DNA of 64,000 nt from Xanthomarina spongicola (GTDB taxonomy: Bacteria; Bacteroidota; Bacteroidia; Flavobacteriales; Flavobacteriaceae): the NCBI RefSeq assembly GCF_003148645.1, contig NZ_QGGP01000010.1, positions 1 through 64,000 of the forward strand, given 5' to 3'. The notes beneath the pieces are model-generated. The model was not told the origin of the DNA, ran no database searches, and saw only the letters and a list, made by a program, of their open reading frames with translations. The position numbers were made by a program, and so were the translations under genes. Shown here in pieces: positions 15,985-23,940 of this stretch (within the stretch, counting starts at the first letter, position 1; each line of letters starts with the position of its first letter).

Positions 15985-18213
15985 TTAAAACCTATAACTA
16001 ACATTCGCTTTCAAAAAGAAAGGCGTTCCAGGTGTAAAATGAATTTCTTCAACTGGCTCTAATTCGTTTTCTAGTCTAGATTCGGTTGCAAATTGTGTTT
16101 CATTCCATTCGGTATCAAACAAATTTTCAATTGCTATCCCAAATACTAAATTATTTGTAAACTCGTAGCTTAAATTTAAATCGGTTACAAAATAACCATC
16201 TGCAACTATAGAGTTATCTTCGTTTGCTGGTCTATCATCTATATAACGATAACGAATGCCTCCAGAGAAACCTTTTAGATTATTAACCGACAAGCCTCCT
16301 GTAAGCGTAAAATCTGGTGCTAAAGGAATATAATCTTCGCCTGAAGGTTCATCGACACTTCTAGCATCTGTTAAGGTAGCATCTGTATCGAAATACAACC
16401 AATCTGTAATTTGATATCTCAGTCCTAAATCTAAACCATAACGCCTAGATTTCCCACTAGGCTCAACAATTCCTGCGTCTCCAACATATACAAACTCTTG
16501 TTCTAAGAATAAATACCATAAAGCTGTATTAAAAACTACTTTTGGAACGGGTTTCCAGATAGCTCCAAAATCGGCTCCATAAGCTCTTGGTAAAATATCT
16601 TCTCCTTGTTGCTGTACTACTACTCTAGCATCATTCGAGTGGAAGCCGATTCCTGTTTTTAAGAACCATTGTAAATTTTCATTCTGGTTAAAAAAGAAAT
16701 TTAATTTTGGGTTTACTATAGTTTTTGCTTCAGAAAGTGTTTCATAATCGCTAACCAAAGCATCATTATACATAAATTTAAAATAGTCTAAGCGCAAAGC
16801 TGGAGCTACAATAAACTTTCCGAATTCTAAATTAGCATTGACATAAGCATACAAATTGGTTTCGTTTACATCTCCTAAAGCCATGTAGCTTAATGTTTCA
16901 TTTCTGTTTACTGTATGAGATAATTCCACATCGTTTACAAAATCGTATCGCATACCAAATCCTCCAGAATAAGTAGCGTCTGCTGATCCTAATTTTGAAT
17001 CTTTAATAAATTCTGTATTAAACCCAAAAATATCTCTAGCTTCCTTTTGTTTAATCTGGTCGCCATTAATTGGGTCTTCTAAAAAGAATGTGAAGTTTGA
17101 ATATAATTCAAAGTTATATTGTGAATAAAACACGTTAGATTTAAACTGCAAATCTTCTCTTAGAATTGAATTATACTCAACATTCAAATTGGTTCTGGAC
17201 GTGTTACCTCCTTCAGTATCATCTATAGAACCCCAACGATTAATCATGCCATTATCTATAGCTCTTTGAGGAATCTGACCTGAAGCATCCCAACGACTAT
17301 TAAAATGTGAAAGCGTTACTGATAACTTATCATTTCCTTTTAAATAAGTAGTATATTTTCCGAAGAGATTGATTCTATTAAAATTTTGAGGTGATTGATA
17401 AGGTCCATCAAACTGAATATATTCGAAAGCCACGTAGGCATTTTGATTAGGTGTATTACCTAATAAATCGAACATAGCAAGTGTTCTTAAATAATTAAAT
17501 TGTCCGTAACTAAAGCTAATTTCACTAAATCCAATATCTTCTTTAGTATTAAACTCTACAAATCCAGCCGTATTGAAATCTCCTTTATTCGCGTAATAAG
17601 GACCTTTTCCGAAGTTAATATTATTTAAGGTTTCTGGTATTACAAAATGTAAATCGCTATAACCTTGTCCATGTGCATGAGACACCATATTTACCGGAAT
17701 ACCATCGACAGAGAGATTAATATCTGTTCCATGATCAATATCGAAACCACGTAGAAAAATTTGTTCGGCCTTTCCTCCTCCTGCATGTTGACCAATAATT
17801 AAACCAGGAACGGTACGCAATATTTCTTGTGAAGAATTTACTGGATTGGTTTCTAAATCTACTTTCGAAATACTATTTAATGCATCAATTTGTTCTGTAA
17901 TTACCAACTCGTCCAACAAAATAGTTTTCCCTTTTAAAGCAACTGTAATTCCTTTATCAAAGTGACTTTCGTTTAAAACAAGAAATGTTTTCTCATATCC
18001 CAATAATCCAATGGTTAAAGAATCTCCAGTTTTGTTATTCTCTATAACAAAAGAACCATTTGCAATAGTATGCGCATGACTTGAAGAATTTGTATTGAAT
18101 ATATAGACACCCTCAAGAGGTTGAAGATTTTTATCTGTAATAACACCTTTTATGTTTTGGGCGTTAAGATTAAAGACTATTAAAAGACAAAAAAAAGTAA
18201 AAATCTGTTTCAT
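15985..18213 (-). CDS. TonB-dependent receptor with carboxypeptidase-like N-domain
   Basis: The 742-residue protein has signal peptide MKQIFTFFCLLIVFNLNAQ and a CarboxypepD_reg-like beta-sandwich (about 20-95). The plug domain carries LDELVITEQ and a distinctive VDGIPVNMVSHAHGQGYSDLHF segment (about 169-190), and a long barrel ends in FLKANVSYRF. The His-rich HAHGQGYSDLH segment in the plug suggests a metal or chelate ligand, but the substrate is unknown. It is transcribed divergently from the ECF sigma/anti-sigma pair. The ECF-type promoter at 18345-18374 lies 130 bp upstream of its start, and the same promoter precedes the DUF4331 operon. Confidence 0.85.
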   Translation of the reverse strand: MKQIFTFFCLLIVFNLNAQNIKGVITDKNLQPLEGVYIFNTNSSSHAHTIANGSFVIENNKTGDSLTIGLLGYEKTFLVLNESHFDKGITVALKGKTILLDELVITEQIDALNSISKVDLETNPVNSSQEILRTVPGLIIGQHAGGGKAEQIFLRGFDIDHGTDINLSVDGIPVNMVSHAHGQGYSDLHFVIPETLNNINFGKGPYYANKGDFNTAGFVEFNTKEDIGFSEISFSYGQFNYLRTLAMFDLLGNTPNQNAYVAFEYIQFDGPYQSPQNFNRINLFGKYTTYLKGNDKLSVTLSHFNSRWDASGQIPQRAIDNGMINRWGSIDDTEGGNTSRTNLNVEYNSILREDLQFKSNVFYSQYNFELYSNFTFFLEDPINGDQIKQKEARDIFGFNTEFIKDSKLGSADATYSGGFGMRYDFVNDVELSHTVNRNETLSYMALGDVNETNLYAYVNANLEFGKFIVAPALRLDYFKFMYNDALVSDYETLSEAKTIVNPKLNFFFNQNENLQWFLKTGIGFHSNDARVVVQQQGEDILPRAYGADFGAIWKPVPKVVFNTALWYLFLEQEFVYVGDAGIVEPSGKSRRYGLDLGLRYQITDWLYFDTDATLTDARSVDEPSGEDYIPLAPDFTLTGGLSVNNLKGFSGGIRYRYIDDRPANEDNSIVADGYFVTDLNLSYEFTNNLVFGIAIENLFDTEWNETQFATESRLENELEPVEEIHFTPGTPFFLKANVSYRF

Positions 18214-18344
18214 ATTTGAAAATTTTTGATTGGCAACGGTTTAACTGGTAAAAATAAGACGACATATTCAAGACCTTTTTATCATTAACAGCTTTTTAAC
18301 TTTTAAGCAACTACTAATATTAAAGTCTTAGACTTTCTTACTAT

Positions 18345-18374
18345 TACCTACGAAAAAAAAGGCGAGTCGGTTTT
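18345..18374 (-). promoter_or_regulatory. ECF-type promoter of the 15985-18213 receptor gene
   Basis: On the minus strand AAAACCGAC (18374-18366) is followed after exactly 13 bases by CGTAGGTA (18352-18345). AACC near -35 and CGTA near -10 are the usual marks of group IV sigma promoters. The same pair with the same spacing is at 23835-23864. The adjacent sigma factor gene (18459) is the obvious candidate to read it. The expected leader is about 120 bases. Confidence 0.65.
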
Positions 18375-18458
18375 AAAAAAGATATCTTACAAATAAAAGC
18401 TTGTTACTTATTACTTCCTTAGAATTTAATTAGTATTTTAGAACTCTATAAACATTAT

Positions 18459-18989
18459 ATGCAGTTAGAACAACTAGTATCTAAATTTCAAGATAAAGAT
18501 GAAAAGGCTTTCGAAACCTTATACAACATGTATAGCGAGAGCATGCTTGGTGTTATATACAATATTGTTAGAGATCATGATATAGCCCAAGATGTGATGC
18601 AAGAAGTTTTTATTAAAGCTTGGCATAGTGCAGACAGCTATTCTTCTAAAAAAGGACGATTTTTCACTTGGCTGATCAACATTTCTCGAAATGCAGCAAT
18701 AGATAAAATACGTTCAAAAAGCTTTAAAAACGCAGGTAAAAACCTCAACTCAGATTATTTCGTAGATATTATACAGGACCATGACAGTTTGGAAGACAAA
18801 ACCGATGCTATTGGCATTAAGAAGTTTGTTGGGAAGTTAAAAAAGAAGTGTATTGAGGTGATAGAGCTTTTATATTTTAAAGGTTATACACAAAAAGAAG
18901 CTTCAGAAACCTTAGAAATGCCTATTGGAACTATAAAAACAAGAAATAGAAATTGTATCAACGAATTAAGGTTGATGCTTGAAGTGTAG
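18459..18989 (+). CDS. ECF sigma factor (group IV, SigK-like)
   Basis: The 176-residue sigma factor has region 2 at about 10-85 (DEKAFETLYNMYSESMLGVIYNIV, DIAQDVMQEVFIKAWH and the RFFTWLINISRNAAIDKIRSK part) and region 4 at about 125-172 (CIEVIELLYFKGYTQKEASE then GTIKTRNRNCINELR, the -35-binding helix-turn-helix). The gene is followed after 1 base by the anti-sigma factor. It probably drives the two matching promoters at 18345-18374 and 23835-23864. No copy of that promoter faces its own start, so autoregulation is not evident. Confidence 0.92.
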   Translation: MQLEQLVSKFQDKDEKAFETLYNMYSESMLGVIYNIVRDHDIAQDVMQEVFIKAWHSADSYSSKKGRFFTWLINISRNAAIDKIRSKSFKNAGKNLNSDYFVDIIQDHDSLEDKTDAIGIKKFVGKLKKKCIEVIELLYFKGYTQKEASETLEMPIGTIKTRNRNCINELRLMLEV

Positions 18990-18990
18990 A

Positions 18991-19800
18991 ATGGATATTA
19001 AAGAATACATAGAATCTGGAATTTTAGAACTGTATGTTGCAGGAACACTTTCTGAAAAAGAAAATCAGGAAATCTATGCCCTTTTATTAAAACATCCAGA
19101 ATTACTTGACGAAGTTCTAAAAATAGAATCTGCTATAGTTACATTAACTGCAGCAGTATCACCAACAGACACAAAACATCTTTTTCAAGCAGTAAAAGAA
19201 AAATTAGGCATCCAAACAGACAAAGACACACCTGTAAGACCACTACACAAACCTGGAACAAATTGGTTTAGTTATGTAGGTTGGGCAGCAACACTTGTTA
19301 TTGGACTTGGACTAATGTGGTTTGTAAACCAAAATAACAACTTAAAAGACCAAATACAAACCGTTGAAACCGATAAGGAGCTTTTAGAAGTTACACTTGA
19401 AAAATACAGTAACGATTTAACAGAAACCAAACAATTAATCACTTTCTTAAGAGATAAAGATATTATAGCAGTTCCACTTGCTGGACAAGCTGTGTCTCCA
19501 GACTCTTATGCAAAAGCCTATTGGGATAAAAAAACCAATACAGTTGTTTTAGACGTACAAGGTTTACCAGAACCACCACAAGGAAAAGTGTATCAAGTTT
19601 GGTCGTTAACATTGAATCCGTTAACGCCTACTAGTCTTGGCACTATAGATGACTTTAGCACAGACGACAACAAGCTCTTTACTATAGAAAATGCCAATGC
19701 TTCTGAAGCCTTTGGGATTACTTTAGAACCAGCTGGAGGAAGCGAATCTCCAACGCTAGAACAACTTTACACGCTTGGTGCTGTTGAACAAACTTCTTAA
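18991..19800 (+). CDS. RskA-like anti-sigma factor
   Basis: The 269-residue membrane protein has a cytoplasmic N-terminal sigma-binding region (DIKEYIESGILELYVAGTLSEKE), a transmembrane helix at about 86-107 and a short coiled coil. The C-terminal RskA domain is extracytoplasmic (PLAGQAVSPDSYAKAYWD, then GLPEPPQGKVYQVWSLT and EAFGITLEPAGGSESPT). It should hold the preceding sigma factor inactive until regulated proteolysis. The ATG at 18991 is chosen, since a TTG 12 bases earlier lies inside the sigma gene. No typical zinc HxxxCxxC motif is seen. Confidence 0.9.
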   Translation: MDIKEYIESGILELYVAGTLSEKENQEIYALLLKHPELLDEVLKIESAIVTLTAAVSPTDTKHLFQAVKEKLGIQTDKDTPVRPLHKPGTNWFSYVGWAATLVIGLGLMWFVNQNNNLKDQIQTVETDKELLEVTLEKYSNDLTETKQLITFLRDKDIIAVPLAGQAVSPDSYAKAYWDKKTNTVVLDVQGLPEPPQGKVYQVWSLTLNPLTPTSLGTIDDFSTDDNKLFTIENANASEAFGITLEPAGGSESPTLEQLYTLGAVEQTS

Positions 19801-19883
19801 ATTTTATTGAACTGTTTACTTACTAAATCTCTGTTATCCAAAAACATTTATGGATAATGAGTATATTAGTGCTTATATCCCTA

Positions 19884-19890
19884 GTTGGCT
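19884..19890 (+). other. cassette-like 5' boundary heptamer
   Basis: GTTGGCT differs by one base from the integron core site GTTRRRY. It lies 21 bases before the 19905 start and is followed by TGAACCGA. The other cassette-like gene has GTTGTGC followed by TTAAACCCGAAC in the same place. With the structure at 20816-20965 it would delimit one inserted gene. Confidence 0.35.
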
Positions 19891-19904
19891 GTAATTTGAA
19901 CCGA

Positions 19905-20831
19905 ATGAAAAATTTCCTAAATTTTATACTGTTTTTTCTCGCAACATATTGTTTCGGACAAAACCATTCTATAGAAATTGGCGAAAATTTTGATAATATT
20001 GAATTCGGTTATTCAACTTTATCTGACGTTCGTTCTGAATATCAAAACTTCGAATTAAACGAGACAAAAACTCTGAATTGTCCACATACAGATGACTGTG
20101 ATTCTTCTTACGGATTTAACTCGTCAATTGAAATTCCAAGTAATGGAATAATTTTTCAGACGGATTACAAAACTGAACAATTGATAGAGAAAATTTTGCT
20201 CTACAAACCATTTAATGGTGAGTTAAATAATTCATTAAAAATAGATTTAGACAGTACAACTGTCAAAGAAGTTTTTGAAAAGTTTCCGAACTCAAAACTT
20301 ACTTCAACGAATCGAAAAAAATACTGGATAATAAAAAATGAGAATATCACATTTCTTGTTAATCGTTTTGACAACGATAATGAATATCCAATTGAACCAA
20401 CGGAAATTTATAATCGTAAGATTCATTCAATAATTTTAACAGGGAAAAGAAAACCTGTTGAATCCAACGATTGTAAAAAACCTCTTTTTGCACCTAAAAC
20501 TGAAAGTCATAAAAACTGTTTAGTAAAACAACATAAAGGTGGAATCTATTATATTTCTTGGGGAGATGAACCAACTCACGAATATGTGAAAAATGGATTT
20601 TGGAAAGAGTTTTATCCAAACCACAAAATTAAAGAACAAGGGAATTACATAAAAGGTGTGAAAGTTGGAACTTTTGAATATTTCGACCAAAATGGAGAAT
20701 TATCAAATACGAAAAGTCATTTTAGCGGATATTTTAAGTTACACAAATGGAAAATTATATTTGGAGTAATCCTGATTTTAATAATAATATTGAGAATTAA
20801 AAAGAAAAAAACTACAGCCAACACCGTATAA
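19905..20831 (+). CDS. exported hypothetical protein with MORN-like repeats and C-terminal membrane helix
   Basis: The 308-residue protein starts at ATG 19905 because MKNFLNFILFFLATYCFGQ is a clean signal peptide; an upstream ATG at 19857 would spoil it. The first half has Cys-containing segments (CPHTDDCDSSYGF) and no family I recognise. The second half has two or three MORN/YwqK-like units (GFWKEFYPNHKIKEQGNYIKG, VGTFEYFDQNGEL). It ends with a transmembrane helix (WKIIFGVILILIIILRI) and a KKKK tail. The last codons run into an attC-like structure. It looks like a recently acquired cassette gene; no function is assigned. Confidence 0.75.
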   Translation: MKNFLNFILFFLATYCFGQNHSIEIGENFDNIEFGYSTLSDVRSEYQNFELNETKTLNCPHTDDCDSSYGFNSSIEIPSNGIIFQTDYKTEQLIEKILLYKPFNGELNNSLKIDLDSTTVKEVFEKFPNSKLTSTNRKKYWIIKNENITFLVNRFDNDNEYPIEPTEIYNRKIHSIILTGKRKPVESNDCKKPLFAPKTESHKNCLVKQHKGGIYYISWGDEPTHEYVKNGFWKEFYPNHKIKEQGNYIKGVKVGTFEYFDQNGELSNTKSHFSGYFKLHKWKIIFGVILILIIILRIKKKKTTANTV

Positions 20832-20965
20832 AATTAATTGCTGGTGCAAGCCTACTTACGAAAGTCCTCGCGGACTTTCTATCTGTGATTTATTTGCTAA
20901 CTTTAGTGCTTAAACACCTGCCTACGACAGGCAGGCGCCACTAATCATTCACAAACACGTTAGGT
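20816..20965 (+). repeat. attC-like imperfect palindrome after the 19905 gene
   Basis: The 150-bp structure begins AGCCAAC (20816-20822, one base off RYYYAAC) inside the end of the gene and finishes with a full GTTRRRY match, GTTAGGT (20959-20965). Inside are two strong hairpins: GAAAGTCC/GGACTTTC (20860-20879, TCGC loop) and CCTGCCT/AGGCAGG (20917-20935), the latter extended by TAGTG/CACTA. Neither is followed by a T-run, so this is not an ordinary terminator. The layout is that of an integron attC site. From 20966 to 21031 I see nothing else. Confidence 0.5.
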
Positions 20966-21031
20966 TACAATCTACTAAAGAAGATTTATTTTATGTACTT
21001 AAACCGCTAAATTTAAGCTTAAAAAACAAAA

Positions 21032-21060
21032 AACGCCAAGTTTAAACAAACTTGACGCTT
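21032..21060 (-). terminator. terminator of the DUF4331/TPR operon
   Basis: The arms AACGCCAAGTTT and AAACTTGACGCTT pair with one bulge around a 4-base loop. On the minus strand the hairpin runs into TTTTTTGTTTTTT. It lies 100 bp after the TPR gene's stop. Confidence 0.75.
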
Positions 21061-21160
21061 CCCAAAAAACCAACAAAAAACACTACCAAATCCCTCAATT
21101 TTTTTATACTATTAATAAAACAGGTTTTTCGTTGGTTCCGACTATTTCAATCTTTTAATA

Positions 21161-22456
21161 TTATATTTTTTTAATATCTCTTTCCATAACTGGTCCAAGC
21201 TCAAATGTGCTTTCCAGTAATTCCATTTTTAAACTTTCGGCTTCAGAAAGCTTTCCGTTAGCTTTATAAATTTTAGCTAAATGGTATAAAGTTTCAGGTT
21301 CAAAGGTTTTATTAGCCACATGCTCTTCGGCTATTAATAAGGCATTTATATAATTCCCTCTATGGTAGTATGTCCAAGCCAATAAATCGTAAGATTGTGG
21401 TGTTGGCCTGTTGTTGATTTCAGTTTGTGCAATCTGTAAAGCTTCATCAAGTTTTTGTAACTCTTCGGCATATAAAATAGCATTGTGTTTATTATACATG
21501 TTGCCATATTTCGTATTAGCAACTGCTTTAAAATAAGCATTTAAGTTTTCTTCTTTAGCCTCAAAATTATTTTGATATTCAGCAATTTCAGCTTTAAGCA
21601 AATAATAATCTGGCGCTTGATAATTTTCAGAAATACTATTTAAAATACGAAGCGCTTCATCTGCATTTTTTTCATAAGAATATACAATCCACGCAATACC
21701 TTTTTTAGCATAGGCATCGTCTGGATTTAAAGCCAATGCTTTTAAGTAATAGTCATAAGACTTCTCTATTTGTCCGTTGTGACCATAAAAATCAGCAATA
21801 TTGGTGTAGGTCCATTGCATAAAACCAGACACATTTGATGCTACAGAAATTGCCATAGCTTGTTCCATATACTTTATGGCAGACTGTAAATCTCCTTGAT
21901 AATCACTCCATTTTGATAAACGGATTAAATAATCGAAATCTGAAACATCTTTAATTTTATAGAGATAGTCTTTTGCAGAATCTATATTTCCTAATTCTAA
22001 ATAGACATCAAATAACATTTTTTGAGATCCTTTTAAATTATCGCCATTTGTTTCAGCTTTCTTTAAAATCTCTAATGCTTCTTTAAACTTATGCTGAGAA
22101 ATATAATTTCTAGCTAAGGCACGTAAATATCCTGATTGCTTATAATTTGTATGCTCATTGACTTGAACTAAGCTTTTTTCGGCATCTATTAAATAATCTA
22201 TGTTTCCTGTAGTTTGGAACATTTGAGATTGTGCCGAAGCAATTTTAGCCAAATAAGGATACTGACTCGGTTCTTTTTCTAGCTTTTCTTCCCAAAAATT
22301 TAGTTCCTCAGTGGCTTTTTGCTTCGTTGTATTTTCTTTTGAATTTAGATATAGATTGTAATCTTCTACATCTGTAATGTTATTTTGGTTTGTATGACAA
22401 CTTGTTAAAAACAGAAGTAATAAAACCATAGGTAGGAATTTGTTATACGTGTTCAT
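21161..22456 (-). CDS. TPR-repeat lipoprotein
   Basis: The 431-residue lipoprotein (MNTYNKFLPMVLLLLFLTSC, Cys20) consists of about ten tetratricopeptide helix pairs, recognisable by repeats such as A-x3-G-x2-A-x8-A-x2-L-x-P. An example is YDYYLKALALNPDDAYAKKG. TPR arrays bind other proteins or peptides. It is the third gene of the DUF4331 operon under the ECF promoter and lies 89 bp after the second. It may dock partners of the secreted DUF4331 proteins at the membrane; this is inferred from the operon only. Confidence 0.82.
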   Translation of the reverse strand: MNTYNKFLPMVLLLLFLTSCHTNQNNITDVEDYNLYLNSKENTTKQKATEELNFWEEKLEKEPSQYPYLAKIASAQSQMFQTTGNIDYLIDAEKSLVQVNEHTNYKQSGYLRALARNYISQHKFKEALEILKKAETNGDNLKGSQKMLFDVYLELGNIDSAKDYLYKIKDVSDFDYLIRLSKWSDYQGDLQSAIKYMEQAMAISVASNVSGFMQWTYTNIADFYGHNGQIEKSYDYYLKALALNPDDAYAKKGIAWIVYSYEKNADEALRILNSISENYQAPDYYLLKAEIAEYQNNFEAKEENLNAYFKAVANTKYGNMYNKHNAILYAEELQKLDEALQIAQTEINNRPTPQSYDLLAWTYYHRGNYINALLIAEEHVANKTFEPETLYHLAKIYKANGKLSEAESLKMELLESTFELGPVMERDIKKI

Positions 22457-22545
22457 CTTGTTGTTGTTTATTGTTGTTGATTTTTGATTTTGGCTTTATA
22501 AAAACCATTAGAGCATGAAACCATGCTCCAATGGTTATTAAAATC

Positions 22546-23121
22546 TTACCAAGCCGAAGCTAAGTAAGGAAATGAAGCAGAAAAAGGTTTATCGTTTGCA
22601 TCAACATTATCGTTAGATAGTTGTGGGTTTTCAGAAAAATCTTCACCACCAAAAATTAATAGTAGTTCTACTGTAATTACATCGTCTGCTAAAGCACGAC
22701 CTGTTAACACATTGGTACCATCGTAAAAAGTTGTTGTACCATCTAAAGACAGATTTAATACATCAGTAGCTAACAAACCTGTGAAAGTTGCAGCATCTAA
22801 ACCAAGTGCATTAGTATCTCCTGGATTAGCATAAGCTGGACTTAAAGCCATTAAATTTGTTTGAAACATGCTTTGAAACGCTGCATTTTGTTGTGATGGA
22901 GGCGTTACATTATACATATCTTTACTTGATGAGGATACAAAAACAGTATTTACTGCTGGTCTTCCCATTTGGTCTTGTTGTGCATAAATACCTGAGAAAT
23001 CTGGTTCTGTTGGCATTGGGTTTCCACTATTCATAGCATCATCGTCATTTGAGCAATTAAATGCTAGTAGTGATATAAATAAGATGCCAAGGATGTTTTT
23101 TATATTTAATAAGTTTTTCAT
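22546..23121 (-). CDS. DUF4331-like lipoprotein, C-terminal-half type
   Basis: The 191-residue lipoprotein has a lipobox Cys at 23 (LLAFNC) followed by SNDDDAMNSG. Its body (QMGRPAVNTVFVSSSSKDMYNVTPPSQQ, and later GRALADDVITVELLLIFGGE) resembles the second half of DUF4331 proteins, which contain GRP-x-NTV and GR-x-L-x-DDV motifs. The gene before it supplies the first half, so the family's usual single chain appears to be split here into two exported proteins. The gap between them is 21 bp. Function unknown. Confidence 0.7.
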   Translation of the reverse strand: MKNLLNIKNILGILFISLLAFNCSNDDDAMNSGNPMPTEPDFSGIYAQQDQMGRPAVNTVFVSSSSKDMYNVTPPSQQNAAFQSMFQTNLMALSPAYANPGDTNALGLDAATFTGLLATDVLNLSLDGTTTFYDGTNVLTGRALADDVITVELLLIFGGEDFSENPQLSNDNVDANDKPFSASFPYLASAW

Positions 23122-23142
23122 AATTCTTGTTTTTAAAGGTTA

Positions 23143-23793
23143 TTATTGTTTTCTCTTAGATTCTACCCAAGTGTTAACAGTTCCAGAACCACCTAGCATG
23201 CTTTTTGGTACTTCTACCACAATAGACATGACATTAGATCCTGCAAAAGTATCTGAGCCAGGATTATTAAATCCAGTTGCATTTCCAGCAAGTATTTCGC
23301 CATATTGCGCAAAATCCATAAAGAATGGATCGTCTCTAGGTCCAGCAAATATTTTCAAACCATTACTAGTTTTAATAATCGCGTCTGTTCCATAAGGAGT
23401 AATATCTACTATAGATTGAGCTCCTAAAGTTTCAATCATACTGTTAAGACCAGTTGTTCCCGGATTTGTTGGTCCGAAGAAATACATTTTCCCATCTCTT
23501 GGAATGGCTTGTATTACCAGATTTTCAACATAGTCACCTGTTGTGTCTATATTAAATTCTATTAATACATTTTCATCGAAAGTGGCATCAGCAGTTGCCG
23601 AAGGACTTAAAAGACCTTGAACATTTGCAACAAATACTACATTGTCTGAGTTTTGCGCCTGAAAGGCATAAAAATCTGTGATATCGCTTGTACCACCTTG
23701 TACAGCAGGAGCATCGATGTGATCTGCTGCTACCATAAAGAAACTAGCTACTGCTAATGCGCTAATTCCTAAAATTACTTTCATTGTTTTCAT
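23143..23793 (-). CDS. DUF4331-like exported protein, N-terminal-half type
   Basis: The 216-residue protein starts MKTMKVILGISALAVASFFMVAA, a signal peptide, and then shows ADHIDAPAVQGGTSDITDFYAFQ, the hallmark start of DUF4331. An in-frame ATG at 23835 is rejected because it overlaps the promoter -10 element, upstream of the expected transcription start. The chain ends after VPKSMLGGSGTVNTWVESKRKQ, about half the family's usual length. The next gene carries the rest. It is the first gene of an operon driven by the ECF-type promoter at 23835-23864. Biochemical role unknown. Confidence 0.8.
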   Translation of the reverse strand: MKTMKVILGISALAVASFFMVAADHIDAPAVQGGTSDITDFYAFQAQNSDNVVFVANVQGLLSPSATADATFDENVLIEFNIDTTGDYVENLVIQAIPRDGKMYFFGPTNPGTTGLNSMIETLGAQSIVDITPYGTDAIIKTSNGLKIFAGPRDDPFFMDFAQYGEILAGNATGFNNPGSDTFAGSNVMSIVVEVPKSMLGGSGTVNTWVESKRKQ

Positions 23794-23834
23794 AATAGTG
23801 AGTTTTTTGTTAATTAATAATTGTCTCTCACACA

Positions 23835-23864
23835 TACCTACGAAAAAAAGTAGAGGTCGGTTTT
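23835..23864 (-). promoter_or_regulatory. ECF-type promoter of the DUF4331 operon
   Basis: Minus-strand AAAACCGAC (23864-23856), 13 bases, CGTAGGTA (23842-23835). Elements, spacing and the T-rich spacer end are the same as at 18345-18374. The predicted start near 23827 leaves a leader of about 34 bases to the ATG at 23793. Confidence 0.7.
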
Positions 23865-23940
23865 ATATTTTTTTTACACCACAAAGTTTTGCTAGGTTTT
23901 AGATATAAAAATTATCTTTACACTTAGAAATAATTGCATC

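Noticed and set aside
19857-19904. Upstream ATG for the MORN-like protein, giving a possible lipoprotein start
   Set aside because: The ATG at 19905 yields a clean signal peptide ending in GQ. The upstream stretch overlaps the presumed cassette boundary and has a second, conflicting hydrophobic segment.
20860-20935. Two hairpins read as simple terminators for the 19905 gene
   Set aside because: Neither is followed by a T-run, and together with the bounding heptamers they fit an attC-like structure better.
23794-23835. N-terminal extension of the DUF4331 protein from ATG 23835
   Set aside because: This ATG is part of the CGTAGGTA promoter element, so it should lie upstream of the transcription start. 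It would also place a hydrophilic stretch before the signal peptide.
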